A stretch of 64,000 bases of DNA from CAWKCE01 sp032127035 (GTDB lineage Bacteria > Actinomycetota > Actinomycetes > JAHEKZ01): assembly GCA_963848085.1 (NCBI GenBank), contig CAWKCE010000004.1, positions 442,025-506,024 of the forward strand, written 5' to 3'. The notes beneath the pieces are model-generated. The model was not told where the DNA came from and made no database searches. It saw only the letters and a list, made by a program, of their open reading frames with translations. Position numbers and translations under genes: made by a program. Within the stretch, counting starts at the first letter, position 1; each line of letters opens with the position of its first letter. This document shows, piece after piece, positions 16,850-26,314 of the stretch.

Positions 16850-19359
16850 TGCGCGTGCCCCTTTCGTGGCTCCGGGAGTACGTCGACCTGGGCCCGGACG
16901 TCACCGCGCGCGAGGTGGCCGAGCGGCTGATCTCCGCGGGGCTCGAGGTCGAGACCGTCGACCACATCGGCGCTGACGTCAGGGGTCCCCTGGTCGTCGC
17001 TCGCGTGGTGGCGTTCGAGGAGGAGGAGCACTCGAACGGCAAGACGATCCGCTGGTGTCGGGTCGACGTCGGGGCTGAGCACAACGAGCCGGCCAGCGAC
17101 GTGCTCGCGACCGGTCGAAGTGTGGTGTGCGGCGCCCGCAACTTCGTCGTGGGTGACCTCGTGGTGGTGTCCCTGCCCGGGGCGGTGCTTCCCGGTGGGT
17201 TCGCGATCGCGGCGCGCAAGACGTACGGCCACGTGAGCGACGGCATGATCTGCTCGGCCCGCGAGCTCGGGACCGGGGAGGACAAGGACGGGATCATCGT
17301 CCTCCCGGCGGATGCAGGGATGCCTGGCGGCGACGCCATCGAGCTCCTGTCGCTGCGCGAGGACGTCCTCGACATCGCCGTGACCCCCGACCGTGGCTAC
17401 GCCCTGTCGATCCGCGGCGTGGCCCGAGAGGTGGCCACCGCGTTCGACGTGGGCTTCCGGGACCCCGCGGCGCTGTCGGTGCCGGACGCGACCGGTACCG
17501 ACTGGCCGGTCGAGCTCGCCGCGCCCGACCGTTGCGACCGGTTCGTCCTGCGCACCGTGACCGGTTTCGACGAGGAGGCGCACTCGCCGCTGTGGATGCA
17601 GCGACGACTCCACCAGGCTGGCATGCGGCCGATCTCACTCGCCGTGGACATCACCAACTACGTCATGCTCGAGCTGGGCCAGCCGCTGCATGCCTACGAC
17701 CGGCAACGTCTTGCCGGACCCATGGTGGTCAGGCTCGCGCGCCCGGGCGAGAAGCTGCAGACGCTGGACGGAACCACGAGGACGCTGGACGCCGACGACC
17801 TGCTCATCACCGACGACACCGGCCCGATCGGCATCGCCGGAGTCATGGGGGGCGCCGCGACCGAGATCGACGACCAGACCGGTGACATCGTGATCGAGGC
17901 GGCTCACTTCGAGCCGACCACAATCGCTCGGTCGGCGCGCCGCCATCGACTCCCCAGCGAGGCATCCCGCCGCTTCGAGCGGGGTGTGGACGACCGCCTG
18001 CAGGAAGCTGCGGCCGAACGTGCCGTGCGGCTGCTGTGCGAGCTCGGGGGAGCGGTGTCCGCCGGGACCGCGACTGCCGCCGACCACGCCGCACCATCTG
18101 TCGCGATCGACCTCGACCTTGACCTGCCGACCCGGATGGTCGGTCGCGACTACTCCCATGACGAGGTCGAGCGTCTGCTGACGGCTGTGGGGTGCCAGGT
18201 CGCCGTCCGTGGGCGGGCAGCCCGGGTCATCCCTCCCTCGTGGCGCCCGGACCTGTGCATTCCCGCCGACCTCGTGGAGGAAGTGGCGCGGCTGCACGGG
18301 TACGACGCAATCCCCGCGCTGCTGCCCAAGGCCGCGGTGGGCCGTGGGCTGACTGACTCGCAGCGTCTCGTCCGCCGCGTCGGCCAGGTGCTGGCCGGCG
18401 CCGGATTCACCGAGGTTCTGTCCTACCCGTTCGTGTCGCCGACCGTCCACGACGCGTTCGGCCTGGCCGGCGACGATCTGCGCCGTCGGGCGCTCCGCCT
18501 GGCGAACCCCATCTCCGAGGAGGAGCCGGAGCTGCGGACCTCCCTGTTGCCCGGCCTGCTGTCCGCGGTGCGACGCAACGTCTCTCGCGGCCACGAGGAC
18601 ATCGCGGTCTTCGAGGTCGGCCTGGTGTTCCGGCCCGGTCCCGACGCCGCCGTGCAGGTGGTCCGACCTGGTGTCCAGAGCCGACCGTCGTCGGAAGAGA
18701 CCGCCGCACTCGACGCCCTTCTCCCGGGCCAGCCGCGCCAGCTCGCGGTCGCGATGACGGGGAACCGGGAGCTGGCCGGCTGGTGGGGAGAGGGGCGCGA
18801 GGCCACCTGGGCCGACGCCGCCGAGGCGGCACGAACGGTCGCCGCGGCGGTCCGCGTCGAGATCGAGCTCCGCGCTGACCGGCACCCGCCCTGGCACCCG
18901 GGCCGGTGCGCGGCCCTCCTGGTCGGCGACCTCGTCGTCGGACACGCGGGTGAGCTCCACCCCCGCGTGCTGGGAGAGCTCGGCCTGCCGGCACGGACGG
19001 TGGCGATGGAGCTGGACCTCGACGTGCTGGCCCGGCACGCCAGGCTCGTCGCCCCCGGACCCGACATCCGCACCTTTCCGGTCGCCAAGGAAGACGTTGC
19101 CCTGGTCGTTGCGGACACTGTGTCGGCGGGAGAGCTCGCCGCAGCCCTGCGGGACGGGGCGGGCGAGCTGCTCGAGCAGGTCCGGTTGTTCGACGTCTAC
19201 GCCGGTGACCAGGTCGGGCCGGGCCAGCGTTCGCTGGCGTTCAACCTGAGGTTCCGAGCCGACGACCGGACGCTGACGGTCGACGAGGTCTCCGCCGCGC
19301 GCGATGCGGCGGTGGCGGAGGCGCAGCGCCGGGTGGGTGCGGTGCTGCGCGGGAGCTAG
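16849..19359 (+). CDS. pheT: Phenylalanine-tRNA ligase beta subunit
   Basis: Beta subunit of Phe-tRNA synthetase, 836 residues. In order it shows the N-terminal MRVPLSWLREYVDL, the EMAP/OB tRNA-binding domain (about 40-155), B3/B4 editing domain around 215-390, the B5 domain, a catalytic-like domain and the C-terminal ferredoxin-like anticodon-binding domain (FPVAKEDVALVVADTV, LFDVYAGDQVGPGQRSLAF). One-base overlap with pheS. The gene ends 12 bases before the argC promoter region. Confidence 0.96.
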   Translation: MRVPLSWLREYVDLGPDVTAREVAERLISAGLEVETVDHIGADVRGPLVVARVVAFEEEEHSNGKTIRWCRVDVGAEHNEPASDVLATGRSVVCGARNFVVGDLVVVSLPGAVLPGGFAIAARKTYGHVSDGMICSARELGTGEDKDGIIVLPADAGMPGGDAIELLSLREDVLDIAVTPDRGYALSIRGVAREVATAFDVGFRDPAALSVPDATGTDWPVELAAPDRCDRFVLRTVTGFDEEAHSPLWMQRRLHQAGMRPISLAVDITNYVMLELGQPLHAYDRQRLAGPMVVRLARPGEKLQTLDGTTRTLDADDLLITDDTGPIGIAGVMGGAATEIDDQTGDIVIEAAHFEPTTIARSARRHRLPSEASRRFERGVDDRLQEAAAERAVRLLCELGGAVSAGTATAADHAAPSVAIDLDLDLPTRMVGRDYSHDEVERLLTAVGCQVAVRGRAARVIPPSWRPDLCIPADLVEEVARLHGYDAIPALLPKAAVGRGLTDSQRLVRRVGQVLAGAGFTEVLSYPFVSPTVHDAFGLAGDDLRRRALRLANPISEEEPELRTSLLPGLLSAVRRNVSRGHEDIAVFEVGLVFRPGPDAAVQVVRPGVQSRPSSEETAALDALLPGQPRQLAVAMTGNRELAGWWGEGREATWADAAEAARTVAAAVRVEIELRADRHPPWHPGRCAALLVGDLVVGHAGELHPRVLGELGLPARTVAMELDLDVLARHARLVAPGPDIRTFPVAKEDVALVVADTVSAGELAAALRDGAGELLEQVRLFDVYAGDQVGPGQRSLAFNLRFRADDRTLTVDEVSAARDAAVAEAQRRVGAVLRGS

Positions 19360-19366
19360 CCTGGAC

Positions 19367-19407
19367 TTTGCATGAGTATGCCGTGGACCGTATATGGTTC
19401 CGGGGTG
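19367..19407 (+). promoter_or_regulatory. argC promoter with ARG-box-like palindrome
   Basis: TTGCAT at 19368-19373 and TATATG at 19391-19396 are 17 bases apart and form a plausible promoter; the overlapping TATGGT (19393-19398) ends six bases before the GTG at 19405. The sequence TTTGCATGAGTATGCC (19367-19382) holds an inverted repeat GCAT/ATGC overlapping the -35 box, resembling ArgR operators of actinobacteria. ArgR is encoded in the same cluster. Confidence 0.55.
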
Positions 19408-20436
19408 ACCATGTCGGCGGCGGTGGCGGGAGCGTCCGGCTACGCCGGAGGGGAGCTGCTGCGGCTGCTCCTGGGCCATCCGCACCTGCGCCCGACCGTC
19501 CTGGCCGCCGGCCAGCAGGCGGGGCGAACCGTCGGGGACGTCCACCCCGCGCTCACCCCGATTGCCGACCAGGTTCTGGTGCCCACCGAGCCCAGCGCGC
19601 TGGCCACGGCGGACGTGGTCTTCCTGGCGCTGCCCCCTGGCGAGTCCGGTGCCCTCGTCGCGCACCTGCCGGCTGGCCAGCCGGTCGTCGACCTCGGGGC
19701 GGACCACCGGCTGGCCGACCCCGGGGCCTGGGAGACGTACTACGGGTCCGGGCACGCCGGTACCTGGGTGTACGGGCTCCCCGAGCTGGGCGATCATCGG
19801 TCACAGGTGGCGGCAGCCCGGCGAGTCGCCAACCCGGGCTGCTTTCCGACCGCGGTCGCGCTCGGCGCTGCTCCCCTGCTGGCGGCGGGACTGGTCGAGC
19901 CGGCGGACGTCGTCGTGGTGGCCGCGTCCGGGACGTCCGGGGCTGGCCGGAGTCCCTACCTGTCCCTGCTCGCCAGCGAGGTGATGGGCTCGGTGTCCGC
20001 GTACAAGGTGGGCGGGGTCCACCAGCACACGCCGGAGATGGAGCAGACGTTGACGGCGGCGGCCGGTGACGCGGTGACGGTGTCGTTCACCCCGGTGCTG
20101 GCGCCCATGCCGCGCGGCATCCTGGCGACAGTCACCGCCAGACTCGCCGCCGGAGTCGGCATCGAAGCCCTGCGAGAGGCGCTCCACGCGGCCTACGCCC
20201 ACGAGCCGTTCGTCCACGTGCTGCCGGAGGGGCGGTGGCCCCGCACGGCGGACGTCGCCGGTAGCAACGCCGCGCATCTCCAGGTGGCCGCGGACCAGCA
20301 TGCCGGGCGCGTCGTCGTGGTGGTCGCCATCGACAACCTGGGGAAGGGCGCGGCGGGTCAGGCGATCCAGAACGCCAACCTCGTGCTGGGGCTAGCCGAG
20401 ACGGCCGGGCTCACCGATCTCGGAGTGGCTCCGTGA
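19405..20436 (+). CDS. argC: N-acetyl-gamma-glutamyl-phosphate reductase
   Basis: Reduces N-acetylglutamyl phosphate with NADPH in arginine synthesis. The 343-residue protein has the nucleotide-binding start AAVAGASGYAGGELLRLL and the active-site motif VANPGCFPTAV with the catalytic cysteine. KVGGVHQHTPEM carries the conserved histidine. I chose the GTG at 19405 because it directly follows a -10 box; the in-frame ATG at 19372 lies inside the presumed operator, and the ATG at 19411 is also possible. It leads the arg cluster and overlaps argJ. Confidence 0.95.
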   Translation: MTMSAAVAGASGYAGGELLRLLLGHPHLRPTVLAAGQQAGRTVGDVHPALTPIADQVLVPTEPSALATADVVFLALPPGESGALVAHLPAGQPVVDLGADHRLADPGAWETYYGSGHAGTWVYGLPELGDHRSQVAAARRVANPGCFPTAVALGAAPLLAAGLVEPADVVVVAASGTSGAGRSPYLSLLASEVMGSVSAYKVGGVHQHTPEMEQTLTAAAGDAVTVSFTPVLAPMPRGILATVTARLAAGVGIEALREALHAAYAHEPFVHVLPEGRWPRTADVAGSNAAHLQVAADQHAGRVVVVVAIDNLGKGAAGQAIQNANLVLGLAETAGLTDLGVAP

Positions 20437-21584
20437 CCGTCACCGCGCCGGCCGGTTTTCGGGCCGCCGGGGTCGCCGCTGGGCTGAAGGACGGCGGGCG
20501 TCGCGACCTCGCGGTCGTGCTGAACGACGGACCCGGACGGGCCGCAGCGGCGGTCTTCACCCGGAACCGGGTCGTGGCGGCACCAGTGGTGTGGACGCGG
20601 GCAGCCGTCGCTGACGGCGTGGTTGGTGCGGTGGTCCTCAACTCCGGAGGAGCCAACGCCTGCACCGGGCGGGAGGGCTATCTCGACACGGTCCGGACCG
20701 CGGAGCACGCTGGCCGGCTGCTGGCGATGCCCGCCTCCGAGGTCGCGGTCTGCTCCACGGGCCTGATCGGTGAGCGCCTGCCGGTGGACCGGGTGCTCGC
20801 CGGGCTGGACGAGGCGACCGACAGCCTGTCTGTTGACGGTGCCGCTGCCGCCGCTGAAGCGATCCTGACCACCGACACCGTCGCCAAGACGGCGTTCGCC
20901 CTCGGGAGCGGGTGGAGCGTCGGCGGCATGGCGAAGGGGGCGGGCATGCTCGCCCCAGGGCTGGCCACGATGCTCGTCGTGATCACCACGGACGCGGACG
21001 TGCCGGCTGCCGGGCTCGACCACGTCCTGCGCGAGGTCACCGTCACGACGTTCGACCGGGTGGACTCCGACGGGTGCATGTCCACGAACGACACGGTGCT
21101 GCTGCTGGCCAGCGGTGCGTCCGGAACCACCCCCGGCCGTGACGAGTTCCGGGAGTCACTGCATGAGGTCTGCGCGTCGTTGTCCCGGCAGCTCGTGGCC
21201 GATGCGGAGGGTGCCAGCAAGGACATCCGCATCGAGGTCCTGGGCGCCGTCAGCACCGACGACGCGGTCGCTGTGGCGCGGTCGGTGGCGCGCAGCAGCC
21301 TGTTCAAGTGCGCCATCCACGGTGAGGACCCCAACTGGGGGCGGGTGCTGGCGGCGGTCGGGACGACTGCCGCGGCATTCGACCCGGCGCAGCTCGGGGT
21401 GGCGATCAACGGCGTCTGGCTGGCCCGGCAGGGCGCGGCTGCGGCAGATCGAGGCCTGGTCGACCTGTCCGGCCGCGAGGTCCAGGTGACCGTCGACCTG
21501 GGCGCCGGTGGCGCCGCCGCGACCGTGTGGACCAACGACCTCACGGCGGCGTACGTCCACGAGAACTCGGCGTACTCGTCATGA
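20433..21584 (+). CDS. argJ: Glutamate N-acetyltransferase / ornithine acetyltransferase
   Basis: Recycles acetyl groups from N-acetylornithine to glutamate, giving a cyclic arginine pathway. The 383-residue precursor cleaves itself; the conserved KGAGMLAPGLATMLV is present, with the expected cut between Ala178 and Thr179, Thr179 becoming the nucleophile of the beta chain. Whether it is mono- or bifunctional (also using acetyl-CoA) cannot be told. Four-base overlaps (GTGA, ATGA) couple it to argC and argB. Confidence 0.95.
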   Translation: MTVTAPAGFRAAGVAAGLKDGGRRDLAVVLNDGPGRAAAAVFTRNRVVAAPVVWTRAAVADGVVGAVVLNSGGANACTGREGYLDTVRTAEHAGRLLAMPASEVAVCSTGLIGERLPVDRVLAGLDEATDSLSVDGAAAAAEAILTTDTVAKTAFALGSGWSVGGMAKGAGMLAPGLATMLVVITTDADVPAAGLDHVLREVTVTTFDRVDSDGCMSTNDTVLLLASGASGTTPGRDEFRESLHEVCASLSRQLVADAEGASKDIRIEVLGAVSTDDAVAVARSVARSSLFKCAIHGEDPNWGRVLAAVGTTAAAFDPAQLGVAINGVWLARQGAAAADRGLVDLSGREVQVTVDLGAGGAAATVWTNDLTAAYVHENSAYSS

Positions 21585-22483
21585 CGCGGGCACACGCCTC
21601 GGCGATGGACAAGGCCGCGGTTCTCGTGGAGGCCCTGCCGTGGCTCGAGGAGTTCGTTGGCGCGACGGTGGTGGTGAAGTACGGCGGCAACGCGATGGTC
21701 GACGACGACCTGCGACGGGCGTTCGCCGAGGACGTGGTGTTCTTGCGTCGGGTGGGCCTTCGGCCGGTCGTGGTCCATGGCGGAGGTCCGCAGATCACCA
21801 CGATGCTCGACCGGCTGGGCGTACCGAGCACATTCCGCGGGGGCCTGCGCGTCACCTCGCCAGAGGCGATCGATGTGGTGCGGATGGTCCTCACCGGGCA
21901 GGTGCAGCGGGAGGTGGTGGGGCTGATCAACCAGCACGGCCCCCTGGCGGTGGGCCTGTCCGGTGAGGATGCCCACCTGTTCACCGCGGAGCGGCGGTCG
22001 GCAGTCGTCGACGGTGCGCAGGTGGACGTCGGCCAGGTCGGCGACATCAGCGACGTCGACCCGACGTTCGTCACGACGGTGCTGGACGACGGCCTGGTCC
22101 CGGTGGTGTCGAGTGTCGCCCGGGGAGCCGACGACCAGACGTACAACGTGAACGCCGACACCGCCGCCGCGGCGCTCGCGGTGGCCCTGCGGGCGCGGAA
22201 GCTGGTGATCCTCACCGACGTGGCCGGGCTGCATGTCAACTGGCCGGACACCGACGAGGTCGCGAGTGAGATCTCGGTGGCGGCCCTCCGGGACCTCCTG
22301 CCCTCGCTGGCCACCGGGATGATCCCCAAGATGGAGGCGTGTCTTCGGGCCGTCGAGGGTGGAGTGCCGCAGGCCCACGTCCTCGACGGGCGGACCGCGC
22401 ACGCACTGCTCCTCGAGGTGTTCACCGACGAGGGCATCGGCACCCAGGTCGTCGCAGGAGCCCTCAGCGGAGGTCGACCGTGA
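21581..22483 (+). CDS. argB: N-acetylglutamate kinase
   Basis: Phosphorylates N-acetylglutamate. The 300-residue amino-acid-kinase fold shows VVKYGGNAM, VVVHGGGPQI, the substrate segment FRGGLRVTSPE, NVNADTAAAALA and LTDVAGL, plus GMIPKMEA near the C terminus. An N-terminal helix typical of arginine-feedback-regulated enzymes is present (about residues 1-22). The ATG at 21581 overlaps the argJ stop. It runs straight into argR with a four-base overlap; the argD and argF genes normally found between them in many actinobacteria are missing. Confidence 0.95.
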   Translation: MTRAHASAMDKAAVLVEALPWLEEFVGATVVVKYGGNAMVDDDLRRAFAEDVVFLRRVGLRPVVVHGGGPQITTMLDRLGVPSTFRGGLRVTSPEAIDVVRMVLTGQVQREVVGLINQHGPLAVGLSGEDAHLFTAERRSAVVDGAQVDVGQVGDISDVDPTFVTTVLDDGLVPVVSSVARGADDQTYNVNADTAAAALAVALRARKLVILTDVAGLHVNWPDTDEVASEISVAALRDLLPSLATGMIPKMEACLRAVEGGVPQAHVLDGRTAHALLLEVFTDEGIGTQVVAGALSGGRP

Positions 22484-23013
22484 CCGTGGCCCGGACCAAG
22501 ACGGCGCGGCACCAGCGCATCGTCGCCCTGCTCGGTCAGCACGCCGTGCACTCCCAGCACCAGCTGGTCGAGCTGCTCGCGAACGACGGGGTGACGGTGA
22601 CACAGGCCACGTTGTCGCGCGACCTCGACGAGCTGGGGGCGGTGCGTGTCCGGGGCGGCGAGGGAACCCTCCTGTACGCCGTACCCGCCGAGGGGGGCGA
22701 CAGCACGCCCCGTCCCGGATCGGACGAGACCACCGCGTTCGACCGCCTCAGCAAGCGGCTGGGGGAGCTGCTCGTGAGCGCGGAGTCGTCGGCGAACCTC
22801 GTGGTGCTGCGCACGCCCCCTGGGGGTGCGCACTTCCTGGCGTCGGCCGTCGACCACAGTGTGCTGCGATCGGTGATCGGCACCATCGCCGGTGACGACA
22901 CCGTGCTTCTTGTCACCAGTGAGCCCGGCGGCGGCGAAGCCGTTGCCTCCACCCTGTTGGAACTCGCGGAGCACGCACGTGCGTCGCGCGGCGATCGAGG
23001 AGAACGACTGTGA
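22480..23013 (+). CDS. argR: Arginine repressor ArgR
   Basis: Arginine-dependent hexameric repressor of arg genes. The 177-residue protein has the winged-helix DNA-binding domain with VTVTQATLSRDLDELGAVRVR (about 38-58) and a C-terminal arginine-binding oligomerisation domain ending GDDTVLLVTSEP. A linker of about 20 residues joins them. The GTG at 22480 has GGAGG six bases upstream and overlaps the argB stop; a longer upstream frame is antisense noise. Its likely target is the palindrome upstream of argC. Confidence 0.94.
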   Translation: MTVARTKTARHQRIVALLGQHAVHSQHQLVELLANDGVTVTQATLSRDLDELGAVRVRGGEGTLLYAVPAEGGDSTPRPGSDETTAFDRLSKRLGELLVSAESSANLVVLRTPPGGAHFLASAVDHSVLRSVIGTIAGDDTVLLVTSEPGGGEAVASTLLELAEHARASRGDRGERL

Positions 23014-24224
23014 AGGACCGCATCGTGCTTGCCTATTCCGGGGGTCTTGACACCTCGGTGGCCATCGGCTGGATCGCCAAAGAGACCGGGGCGGAGGTTA
23101 TCGCTGTCGCCGCCGACGTCGGGCAAGGCGGTGAGGACATGGACGTCATCCGGGAGCGTGCGCTCACCTGCGGGGCCGCGGAGTCGGTGGTCCTGGACCT
23201 GAAGGACGAGTTTGCAGATGACTTCTGCCTGCCCGCCATGCAGGCGAACGCGTTGTACATGGACCAGTACCCTCTGGTGTCCGCGCTGTCCCGCCCGGTC
23301 ATCGTCAAGCACCTGGTGTGGGCTGCCCGCGAGTACGGCGCGAAGACGGTGGCACACGGCTGCACCGGCAAGGGCAACGACCAGGTCCGGTTCGAGGTCG
23401 GCATCGGCGCGCTGGCCCCCGAGCTCGCGGTCCTGGCGCCGGTCCGCGACTCCGGGATGACGCGTGACAAGGCGATCGAGTTCGCTGAGGCGAAGTCGCT
23501 CCCGATTGACGTGTCGAAGAAGTCGCCGTACTCGATCGACCAGAACGTCTGGGGCCGGGCCTGCGAGACCGGGTTCCTCGAAGACATCTGGAACGGGCCG
23601 ATCGACGATGTCTACGACTACACCGATGACCCGGCGCTTCCCCGCGAGCCGGACGAGCTGGTTCTCACCTTCGAGCACGGAGTACCGGTCGCGATCGACG
23701 ACGAGAAGGTGACGATGCTCGAGGCGATTCAGGTGCTGAATCGGCGGGCCGGCGCGCAGGGGGTGGGCCGCATCGACATGGTCGAGGACCGCCTGGTGGG
23801 CATCAAGAGCCGGGAGATCTACGAGGCTCCGGGTGCCATCGCCCTCATCGGGGCCCACATGGAGCTGGAGAACGTCACGATGGAGCGCGACCTTGCTCGC
23901 TTCAAGCGCACCGTCGACCAGCGGTGGGGGGAGCTGGTGTACGACGGATTGTGGTTCTCGCCGCTCAAGCGGTCCCTCGACGCCTACATCCAGAAGTCGC
24001 AGGAGCACGTGTCTGGCCAGATCCGGATGGTGCTCCACGCCGGTCGGGCGGTGGTGACCGGCCGGCGCAGCCCGGAGAGCCTGTACGACTACAGCCTGGC
24101 CACCTACGACAGCGGGGACACGTTCGACCAGACGCTGTCCAAGGGGTTCGTCCAGCTGTGGGGTCTGCCGAGCCGGATCGCCGCCACGCGTGACCAACGA
24201 TCGGAAGAGATCATCGATGAGTGA
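23010..24224 (+). CDS. argG: Argininosuccinate synthase
   Basis: Joins citrulline and aspartate using ATP. The 404-residue protein has the N-type ATP pyrophosphatase loop AYSGGLDTS (residues 8-16), the aspartate/citrulline segment HGCTGKGNDQVRFE, and SPYSIDQNVWGR. The GTG start overlaps the argR stop by four bases and the stop overlaps argH by eight bases. Citrulline must come from an ornithine carbamoyltransferase encoded outside this cluster. Confidence 0.96.
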   Translation: MKDRIVLAYSGGLDTSVAIGWIAKETGAEVIAVAADVGQGGEDMDVIRERALTCGAAESVVLDLKDEFADDFCLPAMQANALYMDQYPLVSALSRPVIVKHLVWAAREYGAKTVAHGCTGKGNDQVRFEVGIGALAPELAVLAPVRDSGMTRDKAIEFAEAKSLPIDVSKKSPYSIDQNVWGRACETGFLEDIWNGPIDDVYDYTDDPALPREPDELVLTFEHGVPVAIDDEKVTMLEAIQVLNRRAGAQGVGRIDMVEDRLVGIKSREIYEAPGAIALIGAHMELENVTMERDLARFKRTVDQRWGELVYDGLWFSPLKRSLDAYIQKSQEHVSGQIRMVLHAGRAVVTGRRSPESLYDYSLATYDSGDTFDQTLSKGFVQLWGLPSRIAATRDQRSEEIIDE

Positions 24225-25641
24225 CACCCCTGCCGACACACACCGTCTGTGGGGCGGCCGCTTCTCCGGCGGACCGGCCGAGGCCCTGCAGCGGCTGAGC
24301 GTCTCGGTGCACTTCGACTGGCGGCTGGCGCCGTACGACCTGCGGTCGTCGCGGGCCCATGCCCGCGTGCTGCACCGAGCGGGGCTGCTCGACGACGACG
24401 AGCTCCGACTCATGGTGGCCGCGCTCGACGACCTCGAGGCAGACGTCTTGGCCGGGCGGTTCCAGCCCACTGTGGCCGACGAAGACGTGCACACCGCACT
24501 GGAGCGCGGGCTGGTGGAGCGGCTCGGGGGGCTCGGCGGAAAGCTCCGGGCCGGCCGGAGCCGCAACGACCAGGTGGCCACGGACCTGCGGCTGTACCTG
24601 CGTGACCACGTCCGGCAGGTGGCGGGGGCGGTCGCCGAGCTGCAGGAGGCGCTGATCGGACAGGCCCGGCAGCACGTCGACACCGTCGCGCCTGGGTTCA
24701 CCCACCTGCAGCGCGCACAGCCAGTGTCGTTCGCCCACGAGCTGCTCAAGCATGTCCACGCTCTCGGCCGCGACGTCGACCGGATGCGCGACTGGGACCG
24801 AAGGGCCGCGCGCTCCCCGCTGGGTTCCGGCGCGCTGGCCGGCTCGTCGCTGCCGCTGGACCCGGTGGCCACCGCCTCGGAGCTCGGCTTCGACGCCGCC
24901 TGCGCAAACTCGATCGACGCGGTCAGCGACCGCGACTTCGCCGTGGAGTTCTGCTTCGTGGCGGCGCTGGTCGGCGTCCACCTGTCTCGGCTGGGGGAGG
25001 AAGTCGTCCTGTGGACGTCGCGGGAGTTCGGCTGGGCCCAGCTGGACGACGCCTTCGCGACCGGCTCGTCGATCATGCCGCAGAAGAAGAACCCCGATGT
25101 GGCCGAGCTGGCCCGAGGGAAGTCGGGCCGGCTGATCGGCGACCTCACGGCGCTGCTCACGGTGCTGAAGGGGCTGCCGTTCGCCTACAACCGGGACCTT
25201 CAGGAGGACAAGGAGCCGGTGTTCGACGGGGTGGACACCCTGTTGGTCCTGCTCCCGGCCGTCAGCGGCATGGTCGCCACCCTGCGCTTCGACACCGCAC
25301 GGATGGCCGCTGCCGCTCCGGAGGGGCATGCGCTCGCCACCGACGTCGCCGAGTGGCTCGTGCGGCAGGGCGTCCCGTTCCGAGACGCCCACGAGATCGC
25401 AGGCGCCTGCGTCCGACGTTGCGAGGAGCACGGTGTCGAGCTGTGGGAGCTGTCCGACGCCGACCTGGTCGAGGTCTCCCCGGCCCTGACTCCTGACGTC
25501 CGGACGGTGCTCAGCGTCGAGGGTGCCCTGGCCGCGCGGTCCGCTCACGGCGGGACCGCGCCGGTGCGGGTCCAGGAGCAGCTGAGCGCGCTGCGGTCCA
25601 CCGTTGCGTCCGGCAGCGAATGGGCCCGCCGGACACCGTGA
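24217..25641 (+). CDS. argH: Argininosuccinate lyase
   Basis: Splits argininosuccinate to arginine and fumarate. The 474-residue protein is an aspartase/fumarase-superfamily member with RLWGGRFSGGP at the start, SRNDQVATDLRLYLRD, TPLxH-type segment THLQRAQPVSFAHELL, and the superfamily signature GSSIMPQKKNPD (about 282-293) with the catalytic serine. The ATG at 24217 lies inside the last argG codons and gives the canonical N terminus; an upstream in-frame start adds nine odd residues. Confidence 0.95.
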   Translation: MSDTPADTHRLWGGRFSGGPAEALQRLSVSVHFDWRLAPYDLRSSRAHARVLHRAGLLDDDELRLMVAALDDLEADVLAGRFQPTVADEDVHTALERGLVERLGGLGGKLRAGRSRNDQVATDLRLYLRDHVRQVAGAVAELQEALIGQARQHVDTVAPGFTHLQRAQPVSFAHELLKHVHALGRDVDRMRDWDRRAARSPLGSGALAGSSLPLDPVATASELGFDAACANSIDAVSDRDFAVEFCFVAALVGVHLSRLGEEVVLWTSREFGWAQLDDAFATGSSIMPQKKNPDVAELARGKSGRLIGDLTALLTVLKGLPFAYNRDLQEDKEPVFDGVDTLLVLLPAVSGMVATLRFDTARMAAAAPEGHALATDVAEWLVRQGVPFRDAHEIAGACVRRCEEHGVELWELSDADLVEVSPALTPDVRTVLSVEGALAARSAHGGTAPVRVQEQLSALRSTVASGSEWARRTP

Positions 25642-26267
25642 GTCGGCGGTGGGGCCGGTGGCTGCCGCGGTCCTTCTTCGACCGACCGGCGCACGTCGTG
25701 GCCCCCGACCTGCTCGGTCGGGTGGTCAGCCACCGCAGCGACGACGGCGTGGTGGCGCTGCAGCTGTCCGAGGTCGAGGCGTATGCCGGTGAGGGTGAGG
25801 ACCCGGCGTCGCACGCGTACCGGGGTCGCACTGCTCGCAACGAGGCGATGTTCGCCGAGCCTGGCACCTTCTACGTGTACTTCACCTACGGCATGCACTG
25901 GTGCCTCAACCTGGTCTGTGGTCCGCGCGGGCAGGCAAGTGCGGTGCTGCTCCGGGCCGGTCGGGTGGTCGAGGGTGAGGAGGTGGCCCGTGCCCGACGG
26001 CCGGCCGCGCGCGGGGTGGTCGACCTGGCCCAGGGGCCAGGCCGGCTGGCGGTCGCGCTCGGTGTCGACGGCACCTCCGACGGTGTCGACGGCTGTGCCC
26101 GAGGCTCCGACCTCCGCGTGTTCGACGGGGGCAGCCGAGATCGTCCGACGGTGGCAGTCGGGCGACGTGTCGGAGTGTCCGGGGAAGGCGCGGCGACGCC
26201 GTGGCGGTACTGGGTGGTCGACGACCCGACGGTCAGCCGCTACCGGCCGGGCCGCCGCCCGGACTAG
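25638..26267 (+). CDS. 3-Methyladenine DNA glycosylase (AAG family)
   Basis: Base-excision repair enzyme that removes alkylated purines. The 209-residue protein shows LLGRVVSHRSDDG, EVEAYAGEGEDPASHAYRGRTARNEAMF with the catalytic glutamate of the AAG/MPG family, VYFTYGMHWCLNLV, AVLLRAGRV and the LAQGPGRLAVALGV motif. The GTG at 25638 overlaps the argH stop (GTGA); an ATG at 25620 is in frame but would sit deep in argH. Linkage of this gene to argH and tyrS is common in actinobacteria. C-terminal Arg-rich tail. Confidence 0.93.
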   Translation: MSRRWGRWLPRSFFDRPAHVVAPDLLGRVVSHRSDDGVVALQLSEVEAYAGEGEDPASHAYRGRTARNEAMFAEPGTFYVYFTYGMHWCLNLVCGPRGQASAVLLRAGRVVEGEEVARARRPAARGVVDLAQGPGRLAVALGVDGTSDGVDGCARGSDLRVFDGGSRDRPTVAVGRRVGVSGEGAATPWRYWVVDDPTVSRYRPGRRPD

Positions 26268-26314
26268 GGCGGGGCACCAGGCCAGCCTCGCGGCCGATAC
26301 GGGAGGATGCCTGC

